The translations under genes and the position numbers were made by a program. A DNA stretch of 64,000 bases from Paenibacillus fonticola DSM 21315 (GTDB taxonomy: Bacteria; Bacillota; Bacilli; Paenibacillales; Paenibacillaceae): NCBI RefSeq assembly GCF_000381905.1, contig NZ_KB907246.1:186001-250000 (forward strand). The letters are read 5' to 3'. The notes beneath the pieces were generated by a model, which was given only the letters and a program-made list of their open reading frames with translations, had not been told where the DNA came from and searched no databases. Below are positions 36,758-45,137 of this stretch, in pieces (position 1 is the stretch's first letter; every line of letters starts with the position of its first letter).

Positions 36758-38083
36758 ATGAAAAACAAACTGTCCTTGATTTTTTCGTTTGTACTCGTAA
36801 TTGGGCTTCTCGCCGGATGTGGAGGAGGCAGAAATGAAACTGCTAACACCAGCACAGACACAGGAAATAGTCCGGCTAAAGAAAATGCGGGTAAAACTGA
36901 GGCGGTTACGCTGAATTTTTGGTCGGCGCTTGATCCAAGCTCCGAAGAAGGCCGCACGATCAAGCAGCTGGTGGAGCAATTCGACTCCAGTCGCGAGGAC
37001 ATCAACATTAATTTGCAAGTTATATCCTACGATGTAATGCATGATAAGCTGGTAGCCGCTATTAACGCTGGGGATGCTCCGGATATCAGCTGGGGACTGA
37101 GTGAATGGTTTGGTGAATTCAATCAGTTTGATGCGCTAATGGATTTAACAGACTATTTCAATAGCTGGGAGGACAAGGATAAGATATACAGCAACGTTAT
37201 CGAAGCGTACACCGTAGATGGCAAATTGAAAGCGCTGCCGAACTATCTGGGCATTCGGGCTCTCCTTTATCACGACGATATTTTGAAGGAAGCAGGGTAT
37301 AATGGACCGCCGGCGACCTGGGACGAGCTGCTTGCGATGGGACCTGTAATTAAAGAAAAGACAGGCAAGGAGGCCTTCGGTATTGCTGGTTCGGGAGTTC
37401 GTTCTCCGCAAGAATTAATTATGTATTTGGCGCAAAATGATGTAGTTATTGCAGAAAAAATGAGCGACGGTAAGTATAAAAATACGTGGCAGGACAATCC
37501 CGATCAGTTGGCTAGAGCGGCAGAGGTATTCCAATTTTATCAAGATTTGCTCTCGACCAAAACGATCAAGTCCGACGCCAAGACATGGGGCTGGGAAGAA
37601 GAAGATCAGAACTTCGCCCTCGGTCAATATGCGATGGTGGTAGACGGTTCATGGATGCAGACGTATGAAGTGGCGCAGCCGGAAGAAATGGCGGATGTGA
37701 AAATAGCCGCACCGATGTACAAGTCGACACCAGCCACCTTTATGGAAATAGCACCGTTGTTCATTTATAAAACCGCAAAGGCGGACGCTACCTGGGAGTT
37801 TGCTAAGTTTTTGCTGGGGGCAGAGTACCAAAGCGCCGTTAACCTGAATGAGGCTCCTCGTACAGACATTATTAGCGATAGTCCTTGGGGAAGAGACTTT
37901 ATGGCACTTGCAGAAACAGGCGTTGTGTTCCCAGCGGTTTCGTTAGGCGGGATTACGAATGTGATGCAGGACTCGCTGGCCAAAGTTTTGCTGAAAAATG
38001 AGCAGCCTGAAGATGTCGCAGCATGGTTATCCCAAGCGATTAATGACAGTCTGAAAAAAACAGGGGAGCTTAGTGCAGAGTAG
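36758..38083 (+). CDS. Extracellular sugar-binding lipoprotein (module 2)
   Basis: A 441-residue family 1 solute-binding protein. Signal peptide ends in lipobox LAGC, followed by a Gly/Asn/Thr linker. The domain begins VTLNFWSALDPSSEEGRTIK. The usual hinge-region motif TWDELLAMGPVIKEK and the C-terminal TWEFAKFLLG are present. I chose the ATG at 36758 because the signal peptide starts there and GAGAGGGG stands before it; an ATG at 36683 would add 25 residues. The substrate cannot be told because no glycosidase accompanies this module. Confidence 0.92.
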   Translation: MKNKLSLIFSFVLVIGLLAGCGGGRNETANTSTDTGNSPAKENAGKTEAVTLNFWSALDPSSEEGRTIKQLVEQFDSSREDININLQVISYDVMHDKLVAAINAGDAPDISWGLSEWFGEFNQFDALMDLTDYFNSWEDKDKIYSNVIEAYTVDGKLKALPNYLGIRALLYHDDILKEAGYNGPPATWDELLAMGPVIKEKTGKEAFGIAGSGVRSPQELIMYLAQNDVVIAEKMSDGKYKNTWQDNPDQLARAAEVFQFYQDLLSTKTIKSDAKTWGWEEEDQNFALGQYAMVVDGSWMQTYEVAQPEEMADVKIAAPMYKSTPATFMEIAPLFIYKTAKADATWEFAKFLLGAEYQSAVNLNEAPRTDIISDSPWGRDFMALAETGVVFPAVSLGGITNVMQDSLAKVLLKNEQPEDVAAWLSQAINDSLKKTGELSAE

Positions 38084-38090
38084 GCAAAGC

Positions 38091-38130
38091 AGGTCGAGCA
38101 GGTCGAGCATGTCGAGCATGTCGAGCAGGT
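38091..38130. repeat. 9-bp AGGTCGAGC tandem repeat
   Basis: Four and a half units (AGGTCGAGC twice, ATGTCGAGC twice, then AGGT) start within 10 bp of the binding-protein stop codon. Confidence 0.85.
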
Positions 38131-38160
38131 AAGGCAGAGGAGTAAATAAACAACAAAAGA

Positions 38161-38206
38161 AAACAAGCATGGTATGAACGCAGGAGTGAAGGCTATGCTT
38201 GTTTTT
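38161..38206 (+). terminator. Hairpin between binding protein 2 and its permeases
   Basis: AAACAAGCAT pairs with ATGCTTGTTT, followed by TTCT. A partial terminator here would make more binding protein than permease, as is common for such operons. It overlaps the possible upstream start of the permease. Confidence 0.7.
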
Positions 38207-38231
38207 CTATCTTACAAAACGTGGTGAGAAC

Positions 38232-39134
38232 ATGAAAAAAGCAGCAATGAGTTTGCGAGAAAGAAAATTCCGGCGAATTGCGTACATATATGTACTGCCT
38301 GCGCTGTTGTTTTTTTTCCTGCTGAACGCATATCCGTTATTGAGCGTATTGTGGGACAGCTTTCAAATTAAAAATTTGCTGAATAAGGCCGTAAGCGGTT
38401 TTGCTGGTATGGAAAACTATAAAGAGGTGATTTCCAACGAGTACTTTCTTGGCACGTTGCGCAACACGTTCATTTGGACCGTATTATCTGTGGCAGGGGA
38501 ATACATTTTGGGTTTGACCTCGGCGGTGGCGTTAAACCAAAACGTGCGGGGCAGAACTTTTTTTCGGGCGCTTGTTATTATTCCATGGATCGTACCAATC
38601 GTAGTGGCTGGGTTGACCTGGGATTGGATGTTGTCGCCGGACTACGGCATCATCAATTATTGGCTAACAAGCATGGGATTGATAAAGGAACCGGTATATT
38701 GGCTTGGCGAGATGGATACAGCGCTGCTCACAATTGTGTTTGTGAATATTTGGCGCAGCTTTCCGTTTTATACCATTACTTTGCTGGCAGGGCTGCAGTC
38801 CGTATCCCGTGATGTGCTTGAGGCGGCTGCCATAGACGGAGCAGGAGTAAGACAGCGTTTCTTCAAAATCGTTATGCCGCAGTTGAAGACTGTCTCCCTG
38901 ACCATTGTTTTTATTCATATCATTTGGACAGCGATCAATTTCGACTTCATTTGGATCATGACTCAAGGGGGGCCGCTGCATTCCTCGGAGACGCTGCCGA
39001 TTATGATCTACCGTTATGCGATGCAGGAATACAATTTCGGAAATGCCTCCGCGCTAGCCTCGATGATGCTCGGATTTATGCTTAGCGGATTTATTCTATA
39101 TTACCTCTACACTGCAAGAAAGAGCCGGGCTTAA
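38232..39134 (+). CDS. Sugar ABC transporter permease, MalF type (module 2)
   Basis: About 300 residues with six predicted helices and the EAA coupling segment VLEAAAIDGAGVRQRFFKIV near residues 195-215. The start at 38232 (MKKAAMSLRERKF) is preferred since upstream sequence belongs to a terminator hairpin. It pairs with the permease at 39163. Confidence 0.9.
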   Translation: MKKAAMSLRERKFRRIAYIYVLPALLFFFLLNAYPLLSVLWDSFQIKNLLNKAVSGFAGMENYKEVISNEYFLGTLRNTFIWTVLSVAGEYILGLTSAVALNQNVRGRTFFRALVIIPWIVPIVVAGLTWDWMLSPDYGIINYWLTSMGLIKEPVYWLGEMDTALLTIVFVNIWRSFPFYTITLLAGLQSVSRDVLEAAAIDGAGVRQRFFKIVMPQLKTVSLTIVFIHIIWTAINFDFIWIMTQGGPLHSSETLPIMIYRYAMQEYNFGNASALASMMLGFMLSGFILYYLYTARKSRA

Positions 39135-39162
39135 TCGCCCACAGGATGGAGTGAGAACAGCA

Positions 39163-40008
39163 ATGCTTATGAGCAAAAAGAAGAAAAATTTTCTGCAGGC
39201 TGTAACGTATATCGTCTTGATCGGATTTTCATTGTATTGCGTGTTTCCGTTTTTGTGGATGTTTGTGACATCCATTAAACCAATGAAGGAAATTCGCTCC
39301 GTTACACCAAGCTTTTGGACCAGTGCGCCTACTTTTATGCATTTTGATAATGTACTGAACAATTCCGCCTTTTTGACCTTTTTTAAAAATAGCATGTTTA
39401 TCGCAGTCACCTCTACGGTGACCGCGATCGTTATTTCTATCTTTGCTGGGTATGCCTTAAGCCGTTTTTTACGCTTTCGCGGCATTAAATTGTTCAGTGT
39501 GGCGATGCTGCTGTCACAAATGATTCCCGGTGTGCTGCTTCTGATCCCACTTTATTTGATTATGAGCAACCTGGGCTTGATTAACACATATCTTTCGCTA
39601 ATTTTGGCGTATACGACTTTCACGGTTCCGTTGTGCACGTTCATGATGAAGAGTTTCTTTGACGGTGTGCCGTTTGAGATGGAGGAGGCGGCGGAAATAG
39701 ACGGCTGCTCCAAGCTTGGCATTATATTTCGAATCTTGCTGCCCGTTTCGCTGCCAAGTCTCGTTTCGACATCCTTGTTTGCATTCCTCAACGCGTGGAA
39801 CGAATTCATGTTTGGCTTCGTCTTCATCAACGATGAGTCGCACCGCACCTTGACCCCGGGAATCAGTCTGTTCAAGGGTCTGTATCAGACCGATTGGGGC
39901 AGCCTGATGGCATCTTCTGTCCTAAGTGTGCTGCCGGTCATTTTGCTGTTCATTTTCTTGCAGCGCTTCATCGTGGAAGGAATGACTTCGGGTTCAGTGA
40001 AAGGTTGA
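39163..40008 (+). CDS. Sugar ABC transporter permease, MalG type (module 2)
   Basis: About 281 residues with six helices, the EAA motif EMEEAAEIDGCSKLGIIFRI, and the family C-terminus QRFIVEGMTSGSVKG. The ATG at 39163 has GGAG eleven bases before it; ATG at 39169 is an alternative. It completes the second transporter. No ATPase gene follows, so an MsmX-type ATPase encoded elsewhere must energise it. Confidence 0.9.
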   Translation: MLMSKKKKNFLQAVTYIVLIGFSLYCVFPFLWMFVTSIKPMKEIRSVTPSFWTSAPTFMHFDNVLNNSAFLTFFKNSMFIAVTSTVTAIVISIFAGYALSRFLRFRGIKLFSVAMLLSQMIPGVLLLIPLYLIMSNLGLINTYLSLILAYTTFTVPLCTFMMKSFFDGVPFEMEEAAEIDGCSKLGIIFRILLPVSLPSLVSTSLFAFLNAWNEFMFGFVFINDESHRTLTPGISLFKGLYQTDWGSLMASSVLSVLPVILLFIFLQRFIVEGMTSGSVKG

Positions 40009-40009
40009 A

Positions 40010-40078
40010 AGCTACAAAGCTAGAAGAGCTAAAGAGCTAAAGAGCAAAAGAGCTAAAAAGGCTAAAAGGATATAACAG
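40010..40078. repeat. AGAGCTAAA-type simple repeat
   Basis: About seven units of 8-10 bp (AGAGCTAAA, AAAAGGCT) directly follow the permease stop. A small hairpin ATACGGGCTTT/AAGCCGTAT lies at about 40098-40124. Confidence 0.65.
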
Positions 40079-40197
40079 GATTAAAAGGAGGTCAGCGATA
40101 CGGGCTTTTCAATAAAGCCGTATTCGTTAATGCAGGCGGACTCAGACTATTGGATTTCAGTTTTGTTTCGCTTTAGATCAGGGGGTTCCGGTAGATT

Positions 40198-40910
40198 GTG
40201 TATGATAATTCGAATATAATCCCTGGATTCTGCCGCAACGCGAGAATTGTGTATGATAATTCGAATACAATCCATGGATTCGGCCGTAACGCGAGAATTG
40301 TGTATGATAATTCGAATACAATGCCTGAATCCTGCCGCAACGCGAGAATTGTGTATGATAATTCGAATACAATGCCTGAATCCTGCTACAACTCGAGTGT
40401 TGTGTATGATAATTCGAATACAATCCCTGGATTCTGCCGCAACACGAGAATTGTGTATGATAATTCGAATACATTCCCTGGATTCTGCCGCAACGCGAGA
40501 ATTGTGTATGATAATTCAAATATAATCCCTGGATTCGGCCGCAACGCGAGAATTGTGTATGATAATTCGAATATAATCCCTGAATCCTGCCGCAACGCGA
40601 GTGTTGTGTATGATAATTCGAATACAATGCCTGAATCCTGCCGCAACGTGAGTGTTGTGTATGATAATTCGAATACATTCCCTGGATTCTGCCGCAACGC
40701 GAGAATTGTGTATGATAATTCGAATACAATCCTGGATTCGGCCGCAACGCGAGAATTGTGTATGATAATTCGAATACAATCCCTGGATTCGGCCGCAACG
40801 CGAGTGTTGTGTATGATAATTCGAATACATTCCCTGAATCCTGCCGCAACACGAGAATTGTGTATGATATTTCAAATACAATCTCTTGATCCAGACGTTA
40901 CACGAATACT
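40198..40910. repeat. 51-bp tandem array, 14 copies
   Basis: Copies start GTGTATGATAATTCGAATA at 40198, 40249, 40300, 40351, 40402, 40453, 40504, 40555, 40606, 40657, 40708, 40758, 40809 and 40860. All are 51 bp except the eleventh, which lacks one base. Two sequence types alternate at the end of the unit (GAGAATT or GAGTGTT), and CCTGGATTC versus CCTGAATCC in the middle. Each unit can fold as ATTGTGTAT with ATACAAT around an AATTCGA core. There are no unique spacers, so it is not CRISPR. It lies in a convergent gap between module 2 (plus) and GH43 (minus). The last copy is degenerate. Confidence 0.92.
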
Positions 40911-41237
40911 CATTGTACGGCATTACATCCCCCTACGCCTACGCCCACCCCATGCCGGACTGGGCGGCTTCAAAGCAGCAACTGTTTAGCAGCTACTTCC
41001 CGATCGGATGAACGAAATCGTCACAGCGAGCGCAAGAGCAGATCATAAGTGGTCGGCATGCTCATATCGTCAATTCTAGCAATGTATCCGAGCACTGCCC
41101 AGTTATATTAAGGTATATTTGTTTATTTACTTATTCGTAGATTTCCAAGCTGCGAAAGTTGAGTGAACAAATTTTAATCTAGTGTTAATTTATCGAGGGG
41201 AATTGAGAGTGAGCGTGCTCCGATAATTGATGCAAAT

Positions 41238-41270
41238 ACAACTAGCCTTCCCATCGGGAAGGCTAGTTGT
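41238..41270. terminator. Perfect 15-bp hairpin in the convergent gap
   Basis: ACAACTAGCCTTCCC-ATC-GGGAAGGCTAGTTGT. One arm is echoed once more by GAAGGCTAGTTGTAC at about 41283. T-runs are poor on both sides. It could serve both converging transcripts. Confidence 0.6.
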
Positions 41271-41335
41271 TAGATAGATTGAGAAGGCTAGTTGTACATT
41301 ATTAGCAAAGTCCATGCTACATATTGGCCAAACAA

Positions 41336-41403
41336 ATGCTAAGTTACTTGAGTGTAGTTCATTTTACATATGCTAAGTTAATTTGAGTGTAGCTCATTTT
41401 ACA
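41336..41403. repeat. 35-bp direct repeat, two copies
   Basis: ATGCTAAGTTA, then TTGAGTGTAG, then TCATTTTACAT occurs twice in a row, just past the stop of the GH43 gene. The stretch 40911-41235 shows no gene. Confidence 0.8.
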
Positions 41404-41445
41404 TAAAAATGAGACTGAAAGCCGAGAAAGCCAACGGCCAGCAAA

Positions 41446-42963
41446 TTACTTATACTCAAACCAGTCGAAGGCCGCAGCAGCTAGGCTGCGTGCACCATTG
41501 CCCGTCGCGTACATTCCGATATATACCCCGGTGAAGCCGCCAGCCACTTCGGTGGACAAATAGCGGGACTCTCCCGTCCCTAACAGCACTTTATTTCCGT
41601 CAGGGAAAGTACAATAGAAGGAATACTGCTTAGGCGCAGCTTCAATTGTTAGCACGAGCTGCCCTTCTCCGCAGCGGACTTCAGCATCGACGACGATCAA
41701 GGAGCCTACTCTTTTGCGCAAGAAAACCGCCTTGTCCCCCGTCTTGTCGCCTGCCTTAAGGGTTACTCCGATTTCATAATGATGAAGCTCATCCATAAAT
41801 ACGGTCAAACCCGCTTCCTCTCCATCCGCCAAAGGTTCAAAGTCCAGGCAGGCCGAGGCGCTGCAATTGAACTTATCCTGCCGGCGGCCCACGAAAGTAG
41901 GGGAGCTGACATCGTTCATGCTCGCCGCTTCGCCATGTAATACCAGCCATCCCGGACGCTCGGACAGGGACCACTGTTCGGGACGGATATTGCGAATGAA
42001 ATTCCAGGGCATGCCCAGCAGTGGGAGGTCAAAGTCATCCCTTTCGGGCGGTACCTCCCATGGACAAAGCGGCAAAGTGTCCGTTTCGATCTGCAAATCT
42101 ACAACGCCGGAGTCGCCGATGATCGGCCAGCCATCGTCTGTCCATTGCACAGGGGCAAGATATGTCTCTCTGCCCAAATGATGCTGATAGGGGTAGTCTA
42201 CTGGGCGAATGCCTAGAAATACCGCCCACCAGCTGCCATCATGAGCTTCAATCAAATCGGCATGGCCTGTGGCATGAACGGGATGATTCAGACTGCGGTG
42301 GCTGAGAATCGGATTGTGCGGACATGACTCAAAAGGTCCATAAGGGTTGTCCGATCTGGAAATCGTTACCATATGGCCATATTCCGTGCCGCCTTCCGCA
42401 CACAGTAAATAGTAAGTGTCTTTGATGCGGTAAAGATGCGGCGCTTCAGGGAATTTGCCGCCTGTTCCCATCCAGATCAGCTTGCTCTCCGTAAGCTTTT
42501 TACCCGTATCAATATCAATCTCACACTGGTAGATGCCATTGCTTTGCAGTGCGCCGGTGCTTGTGAAATACACTTTCCCGTCATCATCAAAATAAAGCGA
42601 AGGATCAATGCCAGCCTGGTCCACGTAGATAGGATCGGACCAAGGGCCTGCCGGGTCTTCCGTCCAGACATAGAAATGGCCGCCATGATCGACATTCGTC
42701 GTTGTCATATAGAAACGGTTGTTGTGATAACGCAGCGTTGGCGCATAGATTCCGCCCGATATGGGGGAGTTGTGCAAGGGAAGCTGACGGTCGGTCGTTA
42801 AGCAGTGTCCGATTTGCCGCCAATGAATCAAGTCTTTGCTATAAAAAATCGGAACGCCGGGAAAGTAGGCAAAGGTGCTCGTCACCAAATAATAATCCTC
42901 GCCTACCCGGCATACGCTTGGATCCGGGTAAAAGCCTGGTATAACTGGGTTTTCGTAGTTCAT
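41446..42963 (-). CDS. GH43 beta-xylosidase or alpha-L-arabinofuranosidase
   Basis: A 505-residue glycosidase without signal peptide. The five-bladed propeller residues are visible: Asp base in GFYPDPSVCR, the pKa-modulating Asp in AGIDPSLYFDD, and the acid Glu in GKFPEAPHLY. A C-terminal beta-sandwich domain (from about residue 330) is typical of GH43 xylan exo-enzymes. The sequence resembles the branch with xylosidase/arabinofuranosidase double activity, so either specificity is possible. The ATG at 42963 has AAGGAGG at 8 bases; an ATG at 43041 would add 26 residues. It is the last gene of the third sugar module and probably cleaves the imported oligosaccharides in the cytoplasm. Confidence 0.92.
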   Translation of the reverse strand: MNYENPVIPGFYPDPSVCRVGEDYYLVTSTFAYFPGVPIFYSKDLIHWRQIGHCLTTDRQLPLHNSPISGGIYAPTLRYHNNRFYMTTTNVDHGGHFYVWTEDPAGPWSDPIYVDQAGIDPSLYFDDDGKVYFTSTGALQSNGIYQCEIDIDTGKKLTESKLIWMGTGGKFPEAPHLYRIKDTYYLLCAEGGTEYGHMVTISRSDNPYGPFESCPHNPILSHRSLNHPVHATGHADLIEAHDGSWWAVFLGIRPVDYPYQHHLGRETYLAPVQWTDDGWPIIGDSGVVDLQIETDTLPLCPWEVPPERDDFDLPLLGMPWNFIRNIRPEQWSLSERPGWLVLHGEAASMNDVSSPTFVGRRQDKFNCSASACLDFEPLADGEEAGLTVFMDELHHYEIGVTLKAGDKTGDKAVFLRKRVGSLIVVDAEVRCGEGQLVLTIEAAPKQYSFYCTFPDGNKVLLGTGESRYLSTEVAGGFTGVYIGMYATGNGARSLAAAAFDWFEYK

Positions 42964-42982
42964 TCGGAAATCCTCCTTTACA

Positions 42983-43310
42983 TAAAGGCCAAGATCGTCA
43001 CTTATGGGACGAGCTCGTTTTTTATGGGTCAAGATCATCACTTATCGGATGAGTTCGTGTTTATAGGCCAAGAACATCACCTATCGGATGAGCTCGTGTT
43101 TATAGGCCAAGTCGTCACTTATGGGACGAGCTCGTCTTTTATAGGTTAAGATCATCACTTATAGATTAAGTCCTCTTCCCGTGAGTCAAGATCGTCTCTA
43201 GTGGATTAAGCTCATCTCTTATAGATCAAGATCGATCGTCCCTAATTAGTTAAGTTTCACATCTTATAGGTCAAGATCATCACTTATAGTCAAGCTGACT
43301 TTTCATAGGA
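42983..43310. repeat. About 39-bp tandem array between permease and GH43 genes
   Basis: Units containing GGCCAAGATCATCACTTATC and GGATGAGCTCGTG repeat about seven to eight times, decaying towards 43300. The array fills the whole 358-bp gap upstream of the GH43 ribosome binding site. Confidence 0.85.
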
Positions 43311-43321
43311 CAGGCATGTCC

Positions 43322-44161
43322 TTAGCCCTTGACGGCACCGGCAGTCAGGCTTTTCTCCACCTGAGTGTTCAGGAGGACGTAAATCAGAATGGTTGGCAGC
43401 GTGGCGATAAACAACCCCGCGCCGATTGGCCCCCAGGCTGTGGAGTACTGCCCGACCATGGACATGATCCCAACGGTGAGCGTTTTGATCTCTTCTTTGT
43501 TAATGAACGTGATGGCAAACATCAGTTCATTCCAGCTGCTCAAATAAGTGAAAATGGCCACAGTGGCGATAGCTGGCTGAACGAGCGGCAGCATGATTTT
43601 CAGAAACGTGCGGTAAATGCCGCTGCCGTCGATAAAGGCGGATTCCTCCAGATCCTTCGGTACTGTGTCGAAGAAGTTGGCCAGAACGAATATAGCCAAC
43701 GACAGGCCGAATGCGGTATACGGCAAAATAAGCGCCAAGTGCGTGTTAAGCAAGCTCAAATTTTTTAAGATCAGAAACACAGGCAGCAAAGAGGCATGAA
43801 TAGGAATCATAAGTCCCAGCAAAAAGATCGTCAGCATCAGCTTGCTCAGCTTCCATCTCATGCGTGAAATCGCATAGGAGGCCATGGCGGCAAAAATGGA
43901 AGTCAGGGCTATCGTGACAAACGTGACGACGATACTGTTGAATAAATACAAGCCGAGCTTGCCGTTGGCAAACACTTGCGAATAGTTCTCCCAGCGCCAC
44001 ACCTTCGGCAGGCCGATAATGTTCCCGCTGAAAATTTCCGAGTTGTCTTTTAATGAAAACAACAGCAGCCACACAATCGGAAACAGCTGCACTGCAGCGA
44101 CAGCGATCAATCCTAACTGTGTGAGCGATTTTTTATATACAGAGCCCGGAGTCGATCTCAT
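43322..44161 (-). CDS. Sugar ABC transporter permease, MalG type (module 3)
   Basis: A 279-residue permease with six helices, EAA motif KDLEESAFIDGSGIYRTFLK near residues 185-205, and family ending EKSLTAGAVKG. The ATG follows GGAGGGG. It lies 18 bp after the other permease of this transporter. The GH43 neighbour suggests xylo- or arabinoxylo-oligosaccharides as the substrate. Confidence 0.92.
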   Translation of the reverse strand: MRSTPGSVYKKSLTQLGLIAVAAVQLFPIVWLLLFSLKDNSEIFSGNIIGLPKVWRWENYSQVFANGKLGLYLFNSIVVTFVTIALTSIFAAMASYAISRMRWKLSKLMLTIFLLGLMIPIHASLLPVFLILKNLSLLNTHLALILPYTAFGLSLAIFVLANFFDTVPKDLEESAFIDGSGIYRTFLKIMLPLVQPAIATVAIFTYLSSWNELMFAITFINKEEIKTLTVGIMSMVGQYSTAWGPIGAGLFIATLPTILIYVLLNTQVEKSLTAGAVKG

Positions 44162-44179
44162 AGGTTAACCCCTCCGCAT

Positions 44180-45064
44180 TCAATACGTAATTTGTTCAGT
44201 CTTGAACATTTTTTGGATGATGACAGTAAACAGCAGGCATTCCAGAATGATCATGATCGCCATGGCGCTGCCATATCCATACAGATATTGATTAAAGATA
44301 TTGTTGAACATCCATGTGCTCGGCACCTCACTGGCGTGTACAGGACCGCCGTTCGTCAGAACATAAATGAAGTCGAAGGTCTTTAAGGAGCCGATAACGG
44401 CAAAGATGACTGACACCTGCAGCATCGGTTTAATTAAAGGAATGGTGATGTGCAGTGCGGACTTCAAGCCCGTGGCCCCGTCAATCCGCGCAGCTTCATA
44501 AATGTCGTCGGGAATCGATTTCGCGGAAGCGAACATCAGCAGCATGTGATAGCCGATATATTGCCAGACGATCGGGACAAAGGCGGCGCCCAGCGCCGTG
44601 GACTCGCTGCCAAGCCACTCTCTTTTCCAAGCATCCAGTCCCAGGGAGCCAAGCACATCGTTCAATAGACCGAAGCTGGGATGATAAATTTTCATCCATA
44701 GCTGCCCGATGACTACCGTAGACATGACAACGGGAATAAAATATACCGTACGGTAAAAACGGCTGCCCTTCACTTTACTGGCCAAAACGAGAGCCAGAAT
44801 GAGCGATATAGGGAGCTGTATGAATACGGACAATACCGCTAGCAATATGGAGTTCCATAGCGATTTGATAAAGATAGGATCCCCCGTAAACAGCTTGATA
44901 TAGTTTTGGATTCCGATAAACGTCCCTTGGGATATCCCATTCCAGTCCAGCAGACTATAGTAGGTGGAGATCAGGATGGGCAGTAATACGATGAGGCAGT
45001 ACACGATAAAAGCAGGCAGCACAAATATCATAATCGCCTTTTTGTCCCGCATGACACGATCCAT
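44180..45064 (-). CDS. Sugar ABC transporter permease, MalF type (module 3)
   Basis: A 294-residue permease with six helices. YEAARIDGATGLKSALHITI near residues 200-220 is the ATPase-coupling motif. It follows the binding-protein gene after 73 bp containing a small stem (GGAGC/GCTCC at about 45092-45117), which may lower permease expression. AAAGG stands 11 bases before the ATG; a second ATG 12 bases on is possible. Confidence 0.92.
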   Translation of the reverse strand: MDRVMRDKKAIMIFVLPAFIVYCLIVLLPILISTYYSLLDWNGISQGTFIGIQNYIKLFTGDPIFIKSLWNSILLAVLSVFIQLPISLILALVLASKVKGSRFYRTVYFIPVVMSTVVIGQLWMKIYHPSFGLLNDVLGSLGLDAWKREWLGSESTALGAAFVPIVWQYIGYHMLLMFASAKSIPDDIYEAARIDGATGLKSALHITIPLIKPMLQVSVIFAVIGSLKTFDFIYVLTNGGPVHASEVPSTWMFNNIFNQYLYGYGSAMAIMIILECLLFTVIIQKMFKTEQITY

Positions 45065-45137
45065 ATTTTACACAACCTTTCGCTTGACTACATAAAAGAA
45101 GAGGAGCGCTTAAGCTCCCCTTCACAGAACAGCGCTA

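Noticed and set aside
40198..40910. CRISPR array
   Set aside because: The whole 51-bp unit repeats; there are no unique spacers, and no cas genes are present in the window.
40198..40989. Repeat-protein gene on either strand of the 51-bp array
   Set aside because: Frames are open only because the unit is a multiple of three; no ribosome binding site, and a one-base loss in copy 11 changes the frame without any stop codon being selected against.
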